The position numbers were made by a program, and so were the translations under genes. The notes under the pieces are model-generated. The model was given only the letters and a program-made list of their open reading frames with translations. It was not told the DNA's origin and made no database searches. Source: Gemmobacter caeni (GTDB lineage Bacteria; Pseudomonadota; Alphaproteobacteria; Rhodobacterales; Rhodobacteraceae). Taken from it: a DNA stretch of 61,626 nucleotides. Below are positions 9,455 to 18,685 of the stretch, in pieces (the stretch's first letter is position 1; every line of letters begins with the position of its first letter). The stretch covers positions 1-61,626 of the forward strand of contig NZ_QBKP01000021.1 in the NCBI RefSeq assembly GCF_003054195.1. The letters run 5' to 3'.

Positions 9455-9778
9455 ATGCTGATCCTTGAATGCCCCTATTGCGGCGTGAAGGCCGAGGAAA
9501 CCGAACTCTCGCCCGGTGGCGAGGCGCATCTGAAACGCTTCGGCCCCGGGTCCACCGGCGAGGAATTCGAAGCCTACATGTTCGCCCGCAAGAATCCGAA
9601 GGGCGTGCATTTTGAACGCTGGCGCCATGCCTATGGCTGCGGCAAGTGGTTCCTCGCGGCGCGCTGCACCGCTACGCTGGAGGTCTTCGGTACCTATTCC
9701 GCCCAGACCACCGAGCCGCCCGCCGAAATCGTCGAGAAGATCAAGGCCAAGCGGCCGGACTGGAAGGGCACCAAATGA
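9455..9778 (+). CDS. soxD: Sarcosine oxidase delta subunit
   Basis: Small zinc-binding subunit (107 residues) of the tetrameric enzyme. The N-terminal CPYCG and the later YGCGKWF...C pattern supply three to four zinc ligands, and the HFERWRHAYGC block is typical. Its stop overlaps the soxA ATG in an ATGA. The 79-bp gap to soxB is filled by the intergenic repeat. Confidence 0.95.
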   Translation: MLILECPYCGVKAEETELSPGGEAHLKRFGPGSTGEEFEAYMFARKNPKGVHFERWRHAYGCGKWFLAARCTATLEVFGTYSAQTTEPPAEIVEKIKAKRPDWKGTK

Positions 9779-12753
9779 GCACCCGTCTTGCGAAGGGCGG
9801 CCGTCTGATCGACCGGACGGCGCCTTGCGAATTCACCTTCAACGGCAAGCGCCTGAAGGGCTTTGGCGGCGACACGCTGGCCGCGGCGCTGCTGGCCAAT
9901 GATCAGATGCTGGTTGGCCGGTCGTTCAAATATCACCGTCCGCGCGGCATCGTGGCCTCGGGCGCGGAAGAGCCGAACGCTCTGGTCAACATGGGGCAGG
10001 GCGGCCGGTTCGAGCCGAACCAGCGCACCACCACGACCGAGCTGTTCGATGGCCTGACCTGCACCTCGCAGAACCACTGGCCGAGCCTGGAACTCGACGT
10101 CGGTGTGGTGAACAACTATGCCAGCCGCTTCCTGCCTGCCGGGTTCTATTACAAGACCTTCATCCACCCGCGTTTCGCGTGGAAGCACATCTTTGAACCT
10201 GTGGTCCGCCAGTCGGCGGGTCTGGGTCAGGTGCCGAAGGACCGTGACGCGGACCGTTACGAACAGGCCTATGCCTTCTGCGACATCCTCGTGGTAGGCG
10301 GCGGGATTGCCGGTATTCAGGCGGCGCTGACGGCTGCGAAGGCGGGCAAGCGCGTCTGGCTGGTGGAGCAGACCGCCCATTGGGGTGGCCGCGCGCCGGT
10401 CGATGGTATCGAGATTGAGGGCCAGCCCGCAGAGGTCTGGGTGAAGAACGCCGTCCAGGCCCTTGAAAGCATGGAGAATGTGACGCTCCGCAGCCGTTGC
10501 ATGGCCGCGGGGTCTTATGACCACGGCTATGTGCTTTGCGACGAGAAGGTCGCCGATCATACGCCGGGCGACGGGCGTCCGCGTCATCGTCTGTGGCGTC
10601 TGCGCGCCGGGCAGATCATCGCGGCGACTGGCGCCATCGAACGCCCGCTGTCCTTCGCGGGCAATGACATTCCGGGCGTCATGCTTGCGGCGGCGGTGCG
10701 CGATTACCTGATCAACTGGGCCGTCGCGCCCGGCGACCGCACTGTGATCGTGACCAACAATGATGACGCCTATCGCACCGCCATCGCGCTGAAAGAGGCG
10801 GGGCTGGAGGTGCCGGTGGTGCTGGACGCCCGTGCCAGCGTGACGGGTGAACTGCCCGCGAAGGCCCGCGCCATGGGCATCCGGGTCGAGGCGGGCAAGG
10901 CCATCGCCAAGGTGAAGGGCGGCAAGCGCGTCACCGGCGTCGCCATCTGCGCGCAGGTCGGCCAAGGCTCGGTTCTGGAAGAGATTGCCTGTGATGCCGT
11001 CGCCATGTCGGGCGGTTGGTCGCCGGTCGTCCACCTGTGGAGCCATTGCGGCGGCAAGCTGCGCTGGGACGAGGCGCAGGCGCAATTCGCCCCCGACAAG
11101 GCCCGACCGCCGCTGAACCATGATGGTGCTGCGCTGGTGGTGACCGCTGGTGCGGCCTCGGGGGCGCTGTCAGCCGCCGATGTGCTGCTGGACGCCACTG
11201 ACGCCGCTGGTGGCGGTATGGCCCCCGTGGCCACCGCCCCGCAGGAAGCGGCGATGGAGCCGGTCTGGATCATGCCACAGGGTGCGCCGGTCGATCTGCG
11301 CATGAAGATGTGGCTGGATTACCAGAACGACGTCAAGGTCAGCGACGTGCAACTGGCCGCGCGTGAGGGCTATACCTCGGTCGAACATACCAAGCGTTAC
11401 ACCACGCTGGGCATGGCAACCGATCAGGGCAAGCTCAGCAATATCAACGGTCTGGCGGTTCTGGCCGACAGCCTGTCGGCCCCGGTGCCGCAGGTTGGCA
11501 CCACGACCTTCCGCCCGCCCTATACGCCCGTGACCATCGGCGCGTTGGCGGGCGAGGCGCGGGGCGAGATCTTCCAGCCGCTGCGCACGACGCCGATCCA
11601 CGCCTGGCACCTGTCCCAGAACGCCTATATGGAACCCGTCGGCCTGTGGCAGCGCCCCTATTGCTATCCGCGCGCGGGCGAAACCCATGAACAGGCGGTG
11701 CACCGCGAGGTGAAGAACACCCGCACCAATGTGGGCCTTCTGGATGCCTCGACCCTTGGCAAGATCATCGTCAAGGGGCCGGATGCAGGCAAGTTCCTCG
11801 ACATGCTGTATACCAATGTCATGTCGAACCTGCCGGTGGGCAAATGCCGCTATGGCCTGATGTGCAACGAACAGGGCTTCCTGTCCGATGACGGCGTGGT
11901 TGCGCGCATCGACGAGGATACCTGGCTTTGCCACACCACCTCGGGCGGGTCGGATCGCATCCACGCCTGGATGGAAGACTGGCTGCAATGCGAATGGTGG
12001 GATTGGCAGGTCTATACCGCCAATGTCACCGAGCAATATGCCCAGATCGCCGTGGTTGGACCCAACGCCCGCAAGGTGCTGGAGAAGCTGGGCGGCATGG
12101 ATGTCTCGAAAGAGACCTTGCCCTTCATGCAATGGGCCGACGGCACGCTGGGCGGCTTCAACGCACGGGTCTATCGCATCTCGTTCTCGGGCGAATTGTC
12201 CTATGAGATCGCGGTGCCGGCCAGCGAAGGCCGCGCCTTCTGGGATGCGCTGCTGGCGGCGGGGGCCGAGTTCGGCATGATGCCTTACGGCACCGAGGGG
12301 CTGCACGTCCTGCGCGCCGAAAAGGGCTTCATCATGATCGGCGACGAAACCGATGGCACGGTGATCCCGCAAGACCTGAACCTCGGCTGGGCGATTTCGA
12401 AGAAGAAGGCCGATTATCTGGGCAAGCGCGGGCAGGAACGGCCCTATCTGGCCAATCCCGACCGCTGGAAGCTGGTGGGTCTGGAAACGCTGGACGGATC
12501 GGTCATCCCCGATGGCTCTTACGCGCCGGCGCCAGGCTTCAACGCCAATGGCCAGCGCAATACGCAGGGCCGCGTAACCTCCACCTATTTCTCGCCGACG
12601 CTGGGCAAGGGCATTGCCATGGGTCTGGTGAAAGGGGGCCTGACGCGGCTGGGCGAGACCATCGAGATGACGAAGCTCGACGGTTCGACCATGCAGGTGA
12701 AGATCGTGGACCCGGTGTTCTACGACAAGGAAGGGGAAAAGCAGAATGTCTAA
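9775..12753 (+). CDS. soxA: Sarcosine oxidase alpha subunit
   Basis: 992 residues, the usual length. Order of domains: an N-terminal ferredoxin-fold segment (FTFNGKRLKGFGGDTLAAALLA), an NAD/FAD Rossmann domain starting with DILVVGGGIAGIQAALTAA near residue 163, and a C-terminal aminomethyltransferase-like (GcvT) domain with NVGLLDASTLGKIIVKG and NLGWAISKKKADYLGKRG that takes methylene onto tetrahydrofolate. Start ATG 9775 is set by the ATGA overlap with soxD; earlier in-frame starts fall inside soxD. Ends overlapping soxG by 8 nt. Confidence 0.96.
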   Translation: MSTRLAKGGRLIDRTAPCEFTFNGKRLKGFGGDTLAAALLANDQMLVGRSFKYHRPRGIVASGAEEPNALVNMGQGGRFEPNQRTTTTELFDGLTCTSQNHWPSLELDVGVVNNYASRFLPAGFYYKTFIHPRFAWKHIFEPVVRQSAGLGQVPKDRDADRYEQAYAFCDILVVGGGIAGIQAALTAAKAGKRVWLVEQTAHWGGRAPVDGIEIEGQPAEVWVKNAVQALESMENVTLRSRCMAAGSYDHGYVLCDEKVADHTPGDGRPRHRLWRLRAGQIIAATGAIERPLSFAGNDIPGVMLAAAVRDYLINWAVAPGDRTVIVTNNDDAYRTAIALKEAGLEVPVVLDARASVTGELPAKARAMGIRVEAGKAIAKVKGGKRVTGVAICAQVGQGSVLEEIACDAVAMSGGWSPVVHLWSHCGGKLRWDEAQAQFAPDKARPPLNHDGAALVVTAGAASGALSAADVLLDATDAAGGGMAPVATAPQEAAMEPVWIMPQGAPVDLRMKMWLDYQNDVKVSDVQLAAREGYTSVEHTKRYTTLGMATDQGKLSNINGLAVLADSLSAPVPQVGTTTFRPPYTPVTIGALAGEARGEIFQPLRTTPIHAWHLSQNAYMEPVGLWQRPYCYPRAGETHEQAVHREVKNTRTNVGLLDASTLGKIIVKGPDAGKFLDMLYTNVMSNLPVGKCRYGLMCNEQGFLSDDGVVARIDEDTWLCHTTSGGSDRIHAWMEDWLQCEWWDWQVYTANVTEQYAQIAVVGPNARKVLEKLGGMDVSKETLPFMQWADGTLGGFNARVYRISFSGELSYEIAVPASEGRAFWDALLAAGAEFGMMPYGTEGLHVLRAEKGFIMIGDETDGTVIPQDLNLGWAISKKKADYLGKRGQERPYLANPDRWKLVGLETLDGSVIPDGSYAPAPGFNANGQRNTQGRVTSTYFSPTLGKGIAMGLVKGGLTRLGETIEMTKLDGSTMQVKIVDPVFYDKEGEKQNV

Positions 12754-13297
12754 GGTCGCAAGCGCCCTGGGCGGTGCCCGCTTCGACGGCTTCGCCTCTG
12801 TCCGGGAAATCGGCCCGCTGGGCATGATCACCCTGCGCGCCAAGCCTGATGTACCGGGTCTGGCGGCGGCGGTGACCGCCGTCACCGGCACCGCGCTTCC
12901 CGCGCAGCGCCGGATCGAGGTGGCGGGTGACAAGGCCGCAGGCTGGATGAGCCCTGACGAATATCTGCTGATCGTCCCCTATACCGAGGTGAAAGCCGCG
13001 CTGGCCACGCTGGCAGAAAAGCTGGCCGGACAGCATCATCTGGCTGTGGATGTGTCGGACGCGCGCGCGGTGTTCCGGATTGAAGGCACGCAGGCGGCCG
13101 AGGTGCTGATGAAGCTCGCGCCGGTTGATCACGCGACGCTGGCGCCGGGCGAGTTGCGCCGGACCCGCTTGGCGCAGGTGGCGGGCGCCTTCTGGGCGGA
13201 TGAGACGGGCTACAGCCTCGTCTGCTTCCGCTCGGTCGCGGGCTATGTGATGGGCCTTCTGTCGCATTCCGCCACCAAGGGCGCAGAGCTGTTCTGA
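12746..13297 (+). CDS. soxG: Sarcosine oxidase gamma subunit
   Basis: 183 residues, also with a GcvT-like fold. Motifs include GMITLRAKPD, PDEYLLIVPY and FRSVAGYVMGLL. It overlaps soxA by 8 nt and closes the operon. No folate gene (folD, purU, glyA) follows, unlike many sox operons; the next gene begins a different, secreted family. Confidence 0.94.
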   Translation: MSKVASALGGARFDGFASVREIGPLGMITLRAKPDVPGLAAAVTAVTGTALPAQRRIEVAGDKAAGWMSPDEYLLIVPYTEVKAALATLAEKLAGQHHLAVDVSDARAVFRIEGTQAAEVLMKLAPVDHATLAPGELRRTRLAQVAGAFWADETGYSLVCFRSVAGYVMGLLSHSATKGAELF

Positions 13298-13378
13298 CCC
13301 GCTCACTTTGCAGTTGACAGATCCGGGGCATTCATGCGCTACAGGTTGTAGGCGCGTGTATGCCCCGGAGTTACCAGA

Positions 13379-13834
13379 TTGTTTTCAAGACGTTTTGTCG
13401 GGCTGATGATCAGCCTCTGCGCGGCCCTGCAGGCAAATCACGCCCGGGCCGCAACACCCCCCGTGATCTATGGCTGCGAGGTGACGGCGAAAAACCGGCT
13501 TGCTCTTGCCAAGAACCCGCTGTTGATCATGTTCGATCCTGCCAACAAGGTTGTGCTGGCCATGGACCCGCTGATCCATTCGGTTACCGGCGGTTCAGGG
13601 GTAACGGCGCAGGTGGTGCGTGACACGCCGAAAGATCTTGTGCTGCGCTGGACGCTGAAAGGCGTGCGTGACAACCGCTCCGCCCGGTCCGATCTGCGCT
13701 ACGAGGCCAGGATCGGCCGCAAGGATGGCAGCCTGCGCCTGACCATCGTGCCCGAAGCCTATCCGGGCAGCTATTCCTATCGTGGGCATTGCGAGGTGGT
13801 TCGCGACAAGCCCGGCAAGCGCCCGAAGAAGTGA
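13379..13834 (+). CDS. Small secreted two-cysteine protein, paralog 1
   Basis: 151 residues, unknown function. Signal peptide at residues 1-25 (GLMISLCAALQANHARA cleaved before ATPP). The mature part has two cysteines, YGCEV near the start and YRGHCEVV near the end, probably one disulfide, and ends KPGKRPKK. I use the TTG at 13379 because CGGAG lies eight bases upstream; the ATG at 13406 would shorten the signal peptide. It is the first of three tandem relatives that share layout, spacing and the basic tail. Confidence 0.75.
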   Translation: MFSRRFVGLMISLCAALQANHARAATPPVIYGCEVTAKNRLALAKNPLLIMFDPANKVVLAMDPLIHSVTGGSGVTAQVVRDTPKDLVLRWTLKGVRDNRSARSDLRYEARIGRKDGSLRLTIVPEAYPGSYSYRGHCEVVRDKPGKRPKK

Positions 13835-13918
13835 TGTCCTTCTGCACCGGCACGCCGGTGCGAGGCGCCCGTACGGCGGGGCGACTGTGGTGCCGTGTTT
13901 CAGACTTGGGAGTAAGTC

Positions 13919-14347
13919 ATGCGTAACGTGTTTGGTATTGCGGCGAGCGTCATGTTGCTGGCCGCAGGGGCGGCTCAGGCCGCGCCGCAGGCGTTGATTT
14001 GCACGCAGAAAGTGTCAAATTACGAATGGGTGATGCCGGAAATCCTTTTCATCCTGGATGAAGCGCAGGGCAGCGCGCAGGTCTACGATGGCGTCATCGC
14101 GCACTTTGTCGGGAAGAAGCCGATCCCGGCCAAACTGAAGGCGGATGGCGATACCGTCACCTGGGATGTGCGTGTGCGCGGGAGCAAATCGGCCCGGACG
14201 GGTACCATCATGTACACCGCCACCTTCAGCAAGGATCGCCGCAAGGTCTCCCTGTTTGGTGCCCCGCGTGGTTACGACAATTCCACCAATGTGCGCGGTA
14301 CCTGTAAGGTGCTGAAGGACGAACCTGCGAAGAAACGCAAGAAATAA
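13919..14347 (+). CDS. Small secreted two-cysteine protein, paralog 2
   Basis: 142 residues. Signal peptide MRNVFGIAASVMLLAAGAAQA, then ALICTQK with the first Cys and VRGTCKVL with the second, a predicted beta-rich middle (GDTVTWDVRVRGSKSARTG) and the tail KKRKK. Clearly related to the genes on either side: each has a 'WxVRxxxxxARxxx' strand and an 'RG-C-V' block near the C terminus. Ribosome site GGGAG upstream of ATG 13919. Confidence 0.8.
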   Translation: MRNVFGIAASVMLLAAGAAQAAPQALICTQKVSNYEWVMPEILFILDEAQGSAQVYDGVIAHFVGKKPIPAKLKADGDTVTWDVRVRGSKSARTGTIMYTATFSKDRRKVSLFGAPRGYDNSTNVRGTCKVLKDEPAKKRKK

Positions 14348-14397
14348 TCTTCCTTTCAGGCCAAGCACGACTGTTTCAAGGGTATATGGAGAGTAAC

Positions 14398-14841
14398 ATG
14401 CGGAAAATATTCGGTATTGCGGCCGCGGTCGCCCTGATTTCCGGCTTTGCCGGGGGGGCGCATGCGGCGGACCCGGTGACGGTTTATTGCACGACTGGCA
14501 AGCAAACCAAGGGCTCTCCCATTCCGCCGGACATGATCATCCAGATGGTTCCGGGAACAGGTGTGGCGGTGGTGGCCGACGGGCTTACCCAAAAGGTCAC
14601 CGGCGGTTCGGTGAGTGCCAAGGTCACGCAGGACGATGACCGTCAGGCCACGTTTAAATGGGAAGTGCGTGGCGCCAAGGGACGGAATGCCCGCAACGCC
14701 AGCCTTGCCTTTACCGGAACGCTCATCAAGGCGACCAATGAAATTCGCCTTTCCGTGATTCCGCGGGGCTTTGACAATCGCTTTACCTCGCGCGGCCAGT
14801 GCGAGGTTCGCGCGGACGCGCCGAAGAAGCGCAAGAAGTGA
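14398..14841 (+). CDS. Small secreted two-cysteine protein, paralog 3
   Basis: 147 residues from ATG 14398, which has GGAG ten bases upstream; the ATG at 14386 would put the ribosome site inside the coding region. Signal peptide MRKIFGIAAAVALISGFAGGAHAA, very like that of paralog 2, then VTVYCTTG, FKWEVRGAKGRNARNA, SRGQCEV and the tail KKRKK. Probably arose by tandem duplication. Function unknown. Confidence 0.8.
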   Translation: MRKIFGIAAAVALISGFAGGAHAADPVTVYCTTGKQTKGSPIPPDMIIQMVPGTGVAVVADGLTQKVTGGSVSAKVTQDDDRQATFKWEVRGAKGRNARNASLAFTGTLIKATNEIRLSVIPRGFDNRFTSRGQCEVRADAPKKRKK

Positions 14842-14964
14842 TCCACCCTCCCGCCGGATGAAGGACAGGGTTTTTGTCGGGAACCGGGAGGTGCCCCTTG
14901 ACCTTGTTCCTTTGGGGGGCCTTATTGGCCCCGACGGCAATCTTCTCGAACAGGAGTGACTCCC

Positions 14965-15567
14965 ATGGCTTTCACGCTTCCCGATCTTCCCTATGCCCAT
15001 GACGCGCTGGCCGCGCTCGGCATGTCGAAAGAGACGCTGGAGTACCACCACGACCTGCACCACAAAGCTTATGTCGACAACGGCAACAAGCTGATCGCGG
15101 GCACCGAGTGGGAATCGAAATCGCTCGAAGACATCGTGAAGGGCACCTATCAGGCCGGCGCCGTGGCGCAGAACGGCATCTTCAACAATGCCTCGCAGCA
15201 CTGGAACCACAACCTGTTCTGGGAAGTGATGGGTCCGGGCGAAGACAAGAAGATCCCCGGCGCGCTGGAGAGTGCGCTGGTCGAGGCCTTCGGCTCGGTC
15301 GCCAAGTTCAAGGAAGACTTCGCCGCCGCCGGCGCGGGCCAGTTCGGCTCGGGCTGGGCCTGGCTGGTGAAGGACAAGGACGGTTCGCTGAAGGTCACCA
15401 AGACCGAAAACGGCGTGAACCCGCTTTGCTTCGGCCAGACCGCGCTGCTGGGCTGCGACGTGTGGGAACATTCCTACTACATCGACTTCCGCAACAAGCG
15501 CCCGGCCTATCTGACCAACTTCCTTGACAAGCTGGTCAACTGGGAAGCGGTTGCTGCCAAGCTCTGA
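14965..15567 (+). CDS. sodB: Superoxide dismutase, Fe type
   Basis: 200-residue cytosolic enzyme that dismutates superoxide. Metal ligands are in YHHDLHHKAYVDN (His), WNHNLFW (His) and CDVWEHSYY (Asp, His). The Gln in FNNASQHWNHN sits where iron enzymes carry their outer-sphere Gln, and GQFGSGWAWL follows, so iron is the likely metal. ATG 14965 has AGGAG nine bases upstream. A clear rho-independent terminator follows. Confidence 0.95.
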   Translation: MAFTLPDLPYAHDALAALGMSKETLEYHHDLHHKAYVDNGNKLIAGTEWESKSLEDIVKGTYQAGAVAQNGIFNNASQHWNHNLFWEVMGPGEDKKIPGALESALVEAFGSVAKFKEDFAAAGAGQFGSGWAWLVKDKDGSLKVTKTENGVNPLCFGQTALLGCDVWEHSYYIDFRNKRPAYLTNFLDKLVNWEAVAAKL

Positions 15568-15587
15568 TCTTTTCGGGATCATGCGCA

Positions 15588-15617
15588 GGCCCGTCGGGGA
15601 AACCCGGCGGGCCTTTT
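15588..15617 (+). terminator. Rho-independent terminator of sodB
   Basis: Stem GGCCCGTCGGG / CCCGGCGGGCC (15588-15598 with 15603-15613), loop GAAA, then TTTT. It lies 21 bp after the sodB stop and just ahead of the convergent regulator gene. Confidence 0.85.
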
Positions 15618-15628
15618 CTGTGCCGGTT

Positions 15629-16180
15629 TCAGTGCCGGTGGGTGGCGGCAGCCCGCGCGGCTTCCTCATAGATGCCTGACAGCAGGTTCAGCGTGCGCGC
15701 GGCTTCGGCCAGACGGGCGGCGAAACCCGGCACATTGCCGATCGCCTCGATCAGCAGACGGCGGCGCAGCGTGCCGTAATCATCGGTCACCTGGCGGCCC
15801 TGGTCCGTCACCTCGTAGGTGACGCCCGCACGGCCCGAGCCCTTGCGCTCCACCAGACCGGCGCCGATCAGCTTGCGCAGCGAATATTGCATGTTCGGCA
15901 CGTCGTCGCGGTTCATCAGCCGGGCGAGGTCCTTCAGACTTTTGGGCCGGTCATTCATGCGGATGATGTGCAGCATGGCGTTTTCCGGCCCGGTTGCCGC
16001 CACGTCGCAGACCGAGGCGAGGCATTCCGACTGCCAGCGCCCGAATCCCTCGAAGGCGCGCATCAGGGCAAACTCCAGCTCGGTCGCATCGACTTCGGCG
16101 GCGCTGGCGGCAAGGTGCCAGCGCAGGTCCAACCGGGTGTCGGCGTCATCGCTTTGAGTTTGAAGGGTTTTCTTCGCCAT
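15629..16180 (-). CDS. Winged-helix (MarR-like) transcriptional regulator
   Basis: 183 residues from ATG 16180; the ATG at 16198 is an alternative. The centre (residues about 60-135) reads as a winged helix: HIIRMNDRPKSLKDLARLMN, then NMQYSLRKLIGAGLVERKG and the wing GVTYEVTDQG. The long N-terminal helix and C-terminal helix would form the dimer interface. It is divergent from the flavin monooxygenase, with a 9-bp inverted repeat over the likely promoter between them, so it probably controls that gene. Confidence 0.8.
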   Translation of the reverse strand: MAKKTLQTQSDDADTRLDLRWHLAASAAEVDATELEFALMRAFEGFGRWQSECLASVCDVAATGPENAMLHIIRMNDRPKSLKDLARLMNRDDVPNMQYSLRKLIGAGLVERKGSGRAGVTYEVTDQGRQVTDDYGTLRRRLLIEAIGNVPGFAARLAEAARTLNLLSGIYEEAARAAATHRH

Positions 16181-16224
16181 TGGTTTTCCGTCATCCATAC
16201 CCGCAGCATGGGGCGGCAAAACCG

Positions 16225-16266
16225 TTGACGCAATGCGATTTTAAGATAGACTTTCAATCATAAAAT
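16225..16266 (+). promoter_or_regulatory. Promoter and operator of the divergent pair
   Basis: TTGACG at 16225-16230 and TAGACT at 16247-16252 are 16 bp apart, a reasonable sigma-70 promoter for the monooxygenase. An inverted repeat, ATTTTAAGA (16238-16246) and TCATAAAAT (16258-16266), 8 of 9 bases matching with centres 20 bp apart, straddles the -10 box and could be the regulator's site. The stretch is AT-rich against a GC-rich background. Confidence 0.5.
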
Positions 16267-16294
16267 AAATCCTAAACCAACAGGGACCGCTGAC

Positions 16295-17386
16295 ATGCCG
16301 CAACACCCGATGCTCTCGGGCGATCGCTTTCGCCTTGGCACTTTCTCGACCAACTGCTCGTCGGGCATGACACCGACGAAGATTGCCGAACGCTGGGACA
16401 ATTCCTGGGACAACAATCTTGAACTGGCGAAGATGCTCGATGCCGCCGGCATCGACTTCATGCTGCCCATCGCCCGCTGGATCGGCTACGGCGGCGAGAC
16501 CGATTTTCACGGTGGCGTGCTGGAAACGATGACCTGGGCGGCGGGTCTGCTGGCCTCGACGAAGAACATCGCCGTCTTTTCCACCATCCACACCACCGCC
16601 AACCATCCGGTCGTCGTGGCGAAACAGATCGCCACCATCGACCAGATCGGCCATGGACGCGCCGGGCTGAATATCGTCGCGGGCTGGAACAAGCCGGAAT
16701 ACGAGGCGCTGGGTCTGGACCTGCCCGACGATCACGAAACCCGCTACGGCTATGCGCAGGAATGGTTCGATCTGGTGAAGAAGCTCTGGTCCTCGGATGA
16801 GCATTTCGACTGGAACGGCAAGTATTTCAAGGCAAAGCGCGTGAAGGGCGATCCCAAGCCGCAGCGCGGTTCTGTGCCGATTCTCAATGCGGCGGGCAGC
16901 CCGCAAGGCCGCGCTTTCGCCACCGACAACGCCGATTTCCTGTTCACCCCGGCCATCGACCTTGAGCGGTCAAAGGGCGAAATTGCCGATTTGAAGGCGC
17001 AGGCCGCCGCCAAGGGCCGCAAGGTCGAGGTGCTGACATTCAGCCATGTGATCTGCCGCCCGACCGAGAAGGAAGCGCAGGACTGGCTGCATTACACGGC
17101 GGTCGAGAATTGCGACAAGGAAGCCGTGGACAATCTGGTGAACCTGCAATTCGCCCATGCCCACAGCTTCCCGCATGACCTGCTGGCGCAGATCAAGCAC
17201 CTGTTTGCCATGGGCCATGGTGGCTTCCCGCTGGTCGGAACCCCCGATCAGGTGGCGGCAGGCATCGTGAAGCTGCACGAAACGGGCTTTGCAGGCACCA
17301 CGCTCAGCTTCGTCGATTACATCAAGGAATTCCCCTATTTCCGCGACGAGGTTCTGCCGCGTCTGGAAAAGGCCGGCATTCGCTGA
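16295..17386 (+). CDS. LLM-class flavin-dependent monooxygenase
   Basis: 363 residues, bacterial luciferase-like TIM-barrel fold using FMNH2 or F420. Visible: RLGTFSTNCSSGMTPTK, the strand ENIAV-like FSTIHTTANHPVVVAKQIATIDQIGHGRAGLNIVAGWNKPEY, and ILNAAGSPQGRAFA. The pattern is close to the RutA/SfnG/alkanesulfonate monooxygenase group, so the substrate may be a pyrimidine or an organosulfur compound. No flavin reductase is adjacent. Divergent regulator suggests inducible expression. Confidence 0.85.
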   Translation: MPQHPMLSGDRFRLGTFSTNCSSGMTPTKIAERWDNSWDNNLELAKMLDAAGIDFMLPIARWIGYGGETDFHGGVLETMTWAAGLLASTKNIAVFSTIHTTANHPVVVAKQIATIDQIGHGRAGLNIVAGWNKPEYEALGLDLPDDHETRYGYAQEWFDLVKKLWSSDEHFDWNGKYFKAKRVKGDPKPQRGSVPILNAAGSPQGRAFATDNADFLFTPAIDLERSKGEIADLKAQAAAKGRKVEVLTFSHVICRPTEKEAQDWLHYTAVENCDKEAVDNLVNLQFAHAHSFPHDLLAQIKHLFAMGHGGFPLVGTPDQVAAGIVKLHETGFAGTTLSFVDYIKEFPYFRDEVLPRLEKAGIR

Positions 17387-17527
17387 TCTTGCCCTAACCC
17401 CTGACTGGTCCGGCCTCGCGCCGGGCCTTTCTTTTGAGGGCGGGGACAGGCCAGATTTTCCCGAAACGCTCTAGGCAAGCCCGCGCGCCTCGCGCATGCT
17501 GGCCCTGACGCGCCTGTGGAGGGGAAG

Positions 17528-18679
17528 ATGCTCACCATCGCCCGGCTGGAAACCTTTTCCAACGAATTCGTCTGTTTCGTGCGGGTGACCGCGCAGGATG
17601 GCTCTTTCGGCTGGGGGCAATGCGCGCCCTATAACGCCGACATCACTGCCGCGATCTTCCACCGCCAGATCGCGCCCTGGGCGCTTGGCTGGCCGGTGGC
17701 CGAGGCGGCTGAACTGGGCACCCACATCCTGACGATGGAACACAAATACCCCGGCAGCTATCTGCAACGCGCGCTGGCGGGGCTGGATACCGCGCTCTGG
17801 GATCTGCGGGGGCGGGTGGCGGAACAGCCGGTGGCGGTGCTGATCGGCGGGCGGCCGGGCAGGGTGCGGCTTTACGCCAGTTCCATGCGCCGCGATATCC
17901 AGCCGGATCTGGAGGCGGAACGTCTGGCGCGCCTTTGTGGCGAACAGGGCTTCACCGCCGCGAAATGGCGCATCGGGGCGGAATGCGGTGCTGACCGTGA
18001 CCAGTGGGAGGGGCGGACCGAGGTCATCATTCCCACCGTCGCCGCGCGTCTGGGGCAGGGTATTGATATGCTGGTCGATGCCAATTCCGGCTTCAGCCTG
18101 CCGCGCGCCATCGAAGTGGGCCGCAGGCTGGAAGATAATGGCGTCGCCCATTACGAGGAGCCCGTTGCCTGGTGGGATATCGACGCCACTCGCGCGGTGA
18201 CCGAGGCGCTGGAGATCGACGTGACCGGCGGCGAGCAGGATTGCGACATGGCCCAGTGGCAGCGCATCGTCGCAGCTCCGGCGGTGGATGTGGTGCAGCC
18301 GGACATCCTGTATCTTGGCGGCCTCACCCGCACGCTCGATGTCGCGCGGATGGCCGCCCACGTGGGCCTGCCCTGCACACCCCATGCCGCGAACCTGTCG
18401 CTGGTCACCATCGCCACCGCGCATCTGTTGCGTGCAGTGCCCAATGCCGGGAAATACCTCGAATTTTCCATTGAGGGCGATGATTACTACCCGTGGCAAC
18501 GCGGGCTGTTCGAGGGCGATCCCTTCCGCGTCACCGACGGTCAGATCGAAGTCACCGACGCCCCCGGCTGGGGTGTCGAACCCGCTGCTGCATGGCTCGC
18601 GCAGGCCGGGCACCGCGAAACCTCGACCGAGGGCTACGCCCCCTCCGCCTACAACCGCCTCTATCACGGGCAAAGCTGA
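17528..18679 (+). CDS. Mandelate racemase/enolase superfamily protein
   Basis: 383 residues. Capping domain then a barrel with the expected acid/base and metal residues: AAKWR (K-x-R instead of the usual K-x-K), metal ligands Asp in LVDANSG, Glu in YEEPV and Glu in GGEQDC, and His in CTPHAAN. This is the mandelate racemase subgroup of sugar-acid dehydratases and racemases; the substrate cannot be read from sequence. ATG 17528 follows GGAGGGG; the GTG at 17516 contains that ribosome site and was rejected. Confidence 0.88.
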   Translation: MLTIARLETFSNEFVCFVRVTAQDGSFGWGQCAPYNADITAAIFHRQIAPWALGWPVAEAAELGTHILTMEHKYPGSYLQRALAGLDTALWDLRGRVAEQPVAVLIGGRPGRVRLYASSMRRDIQPDLEAERLARLCGEQGFTAAKWRIGAECGADRDQWEGRTEVIIPTVAARLGQGIDMLVDANSGFSLPRAIEVGRRLEDNGVAHYEEPVAWWDIDATRAVTEALEIDVTGGEQDCDMAQWQRIVAAPAVDVVQPDILYLGGLTRTLDVARMAAHVGLPCTPHAANLSLVTIATAHLLRAVPNAGKYLEFSIEGDDYYPWQRGLFEGDPFRVTDGQIEVTDAPGWGVEPAAAWLAQAGHRETSTEGYAPSAYNRLYHGQS

Positions 18680-18685
18680 CCCGGA

